34,183 nucleotides of DNA from NCBI GenBank assembly GCA_018715395.1, contig DVLQ01000053.1, positions 1-34,183 on the forward strand, read 5' to 3'. How positions within the stretch are numbered: position 1 is the stretch's first letter; each line of letters starts with the position of its first letter. The stretch is from Candidatus Coprocola pullicola (lineage in GTDB: Bacteria > Bacillota > Clostridia > Lachnospirales > Anaerotignaceae). Below the pieces are notes generated by a model, which saw nothing but the letters and a program-made list of their open reading frames with translations, searched no databases and was not told where the DNA came from. Below, one piece after another: positions 33,014 through 34,183 of this stretch. The translations under genes were made by a program, and so were the position numbers.

Positions 33014-34129
33014 TTATAAACTTGTATTCATTTTATTCTGGAACTCAGCCTTCAGTTGATTTAAACGCTGTGTATCCTGTTGTCTTTTTTGTTCTGCCTG
33101 CTGTTGTATCTGTTTTGTTTGTTCAATACCATTGATAATGGTTTGCCATGTTTTTTCCAATGTTTCAATTTTTACAGAACTGCCGGTAGCCAACTGTGTA
33201 GTCAGCTTTGATTGATTGACGGTATTTTGAGCATTTTTTAAAAGCATTTCATTTGTTCTTTCGTCTAATGCCGCCATAGCGTCTGCCTGTATTTTTTGTC
33301 TTTTTAAAAGTATGGCTTGTGTCAAAGCTTGTTTAAATACCGGCAATGTAATAATAAAGGCAGAATTGATTTTTCTAATCAAATTTAAATTACTAAACTG
33401 CATTGTTTTAATCATAGGAATAGACTGCATAGCAACATTTTCTGCAATACGCAAGTCCATTACTCTTTGGTCTAATATGCAACGAGCTTGTTCTAAATTT
33501 GTAATATCCATCTGAAGCATGCCGTCTTGGCTTTTGGCATAATCTTTTCGCATTTGTTCCAAATATTGGTCAATTTCTTTTAAACCTTGTTCTCCTGCCA
33601 ATATATATTTGACAAGAGTTTGATAATATTCCATATTTGTTTGAAACATTTGTTCCAGTTTTTGATTGGAATCTTTGATTTCCACTTCATATTCTTTCAA
33701 TTTAATATAAATTTTATCGACTTCTTCTCCCATAGTGTGATACTTTGCCAATATCTGTTCCAATTGTTTTTGCACTCCGCCAAAAAGTTTTCCCAAAATA
33801 CCCTTTTTTTCATTGGAGGCAATCTCTTGCAAATCAAACTTATCCATAATTTTTCCCAATGTTTTTAACAATTCTCCGGAATCATTAATTTGTGCCATAT
33901 CTACACTGTTTAAGACTTGGTCGGAACACTTTGAAATTCCTTCCGCCGCGTCTGCGCCAAATACAACCAGCTGTTGGGGTTCATATACGTTAATGGTACT
34001 TACAATGTCGTCAATTTCCTTTGAGTTTTCAAGACGCTGCGTCATCATCTGTCTTTGTTCTACAATGTCATATTCCTCCACTTCTATGGGCTGTGGGGAA
34101 GATTGCGTCGGTTTCAACTGCAATGCCAT
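33014..34129 (-). CDS. telA: Toxic anion resistance protein TelA/KlaA family
   Basis: The 371-residue soluble, largely coiled-coil protein matches the TelA (YaaN) family: VVFGADAAEGISKCSDQVLN, a segment around KGILGKLFGGVQKQLEQILA, YHTMGEEVDKIYIKLKEYEV, the QYLEQMRKDYAKSQDG helix and VMDLRIAENVAMQSIPMIKT, ending QQAEQKRQQDTQRLNQLKA. TelA proteins accompany Ter clusters and are linked to tellurite and cell-envelope-stress resistance; their mechanism is unknown. The start ATG overlaps the TAA of the upstream gene (TAATG) and has AGGAGGAAGG as SD. Confidence 0.9.
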   Translation of the reverse strand: MALQLKPTQSSPQPIEVEEYDIVEQRQMMTQRLENSKEIDDIVSTINVYEPQQLVVFGADAAEGISKCSDQVLNSVDMAQINDSGELLKTLGKIMDKFDLQEIASNEKKGILGKLFGGVQKQLEQILAKYHTMGEEVDKIYIKLKEYEVEIKDSNQKLEQMFQTNMEYYQTLVKYILAGEQGLKEIDQYLEQMRKDYAKSQDGMLQMDITNLEQARCILDQRVMDLRIAENVAMQSIPMIKTMQFSNLNLIRKINSAFIITLPVFKQALTQAILLKRQKIQADAMAALDERTNEMLLKNAQNTVNQSKLTTQLATGSSVKIETLEKTWQTIINGIEQTKQIQQQAEQKRQQDTQRLNQLKAEFQNKMNTSL

Positions 34130-34183
34130 TATCCCTTCCTCCTTTTAAACAAACGTGTCAATAGTCCATTTTCTTCAGATATA
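34129..34183 (-). CDS. 3' end of the gene upstream of telA, cut by the window edge
   Basis: The last 17 codons read ISEENGLLTRLFKRRKG, then TAA overlapping the telA start. The overlap shows co-translation. In B. subtilis and many clostridia the gene before telA/yaaN is xpaC (5-bromo-4-chloroindolyl phosphate hydrolysis protein); this is a guess by position only. The basic tail would fit a membrane-associated protein. Confidence 0.5.
   Translation of the reverse strand, partial: ISEENGLLTRLFKRRKG

Overview
The window is low-GC DNA with dense, strongly minus-biased gene order, AT-rich spacers, strong AGGAGG ribosome-binding sites and U-tailed terminators. Together with SLH-domain surface proteins, a GutM-type sorbitol PTS and a Bacillota-type Ter operon with a PMCA-like ATPase, this points to an anaerobic member of the Bacillota, probably class Clostridia. 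I cannot name a genus from the sequence.

Layout. (1) 1-3.1 kb: a remnant of a contractile-tail (PBSX/XkdK-type) phage or phage-tail-like particle, reading leftward: tail terminator, an N-terminally truncated sheath, tube, and a tail assembly chaperone with an intact -1 frameshift signal. The remnant ends in a terminator next to the end of an IS200/IS605-like element. (2) 3.2-3.9 kb: a hicAB toxin-antitoxin pair with a clear promoter/operator; hicA carries a one-base frameshift. (3) 4.5-6.1 kb: an operon of a small secreted EF-hand-like protein, an ECF sigma factor and a membrane anti-sigma factor with an RsgI-type Asn-Pro autoproteolysis motif. (4) 6.9-9.0 kb: decayed genes, including a secreted coiled-coil protein and a LysR regulator with several lesions. 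(5) 9.7-11.4 kb: a CoA-disulfide reductase/rhodanese fusion with a good promoter and palindromes upstream. (6) 11.4-12.6 kb: two tandem, decayed IS200/IS605-like elements. (7) 12.7-14.0 kb: an AGCS sodium/alanine symporter with a long structured leader. (8) 14.7-20.1 kb: a complete sorbitol (glucitol) PTS operon: dehydrogenase, PRD regulator, GutM, IIC, IIBC, IIA. (9) 20.6-23.5 kb: a 961-residue SLH surface protein. (10) 23.5-34.2 kb: a Ter-type stress operon read leftward: a gene cut by the window edge, TelA, a calcium-type P-ATPase, TerD, AIM24, TerD, TerD, then a C-C bond lyase, two phosphoribosyltransferase-like proteins and a HAD phosphatase.

How the parts work together. The sorbitol genes form a self-contained uptake and oxidation unit giving fructose-6-phosphate. 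The Ter cluster joins a membrane/metal-sensing half (TelA, Ca-ATPase, three TerD, AIM24) to a small-molecule biosynthetic half (lyase, two PRTases, HAD), which the comparative-genomics literature predicts makes a nucleoside-like metabolite that has not been characterised. Together with the sigma/anti-sigma/secreted-protein operon, this is the best candidate here for under-described biology. All calls are from reading the sequence; no database search was run.
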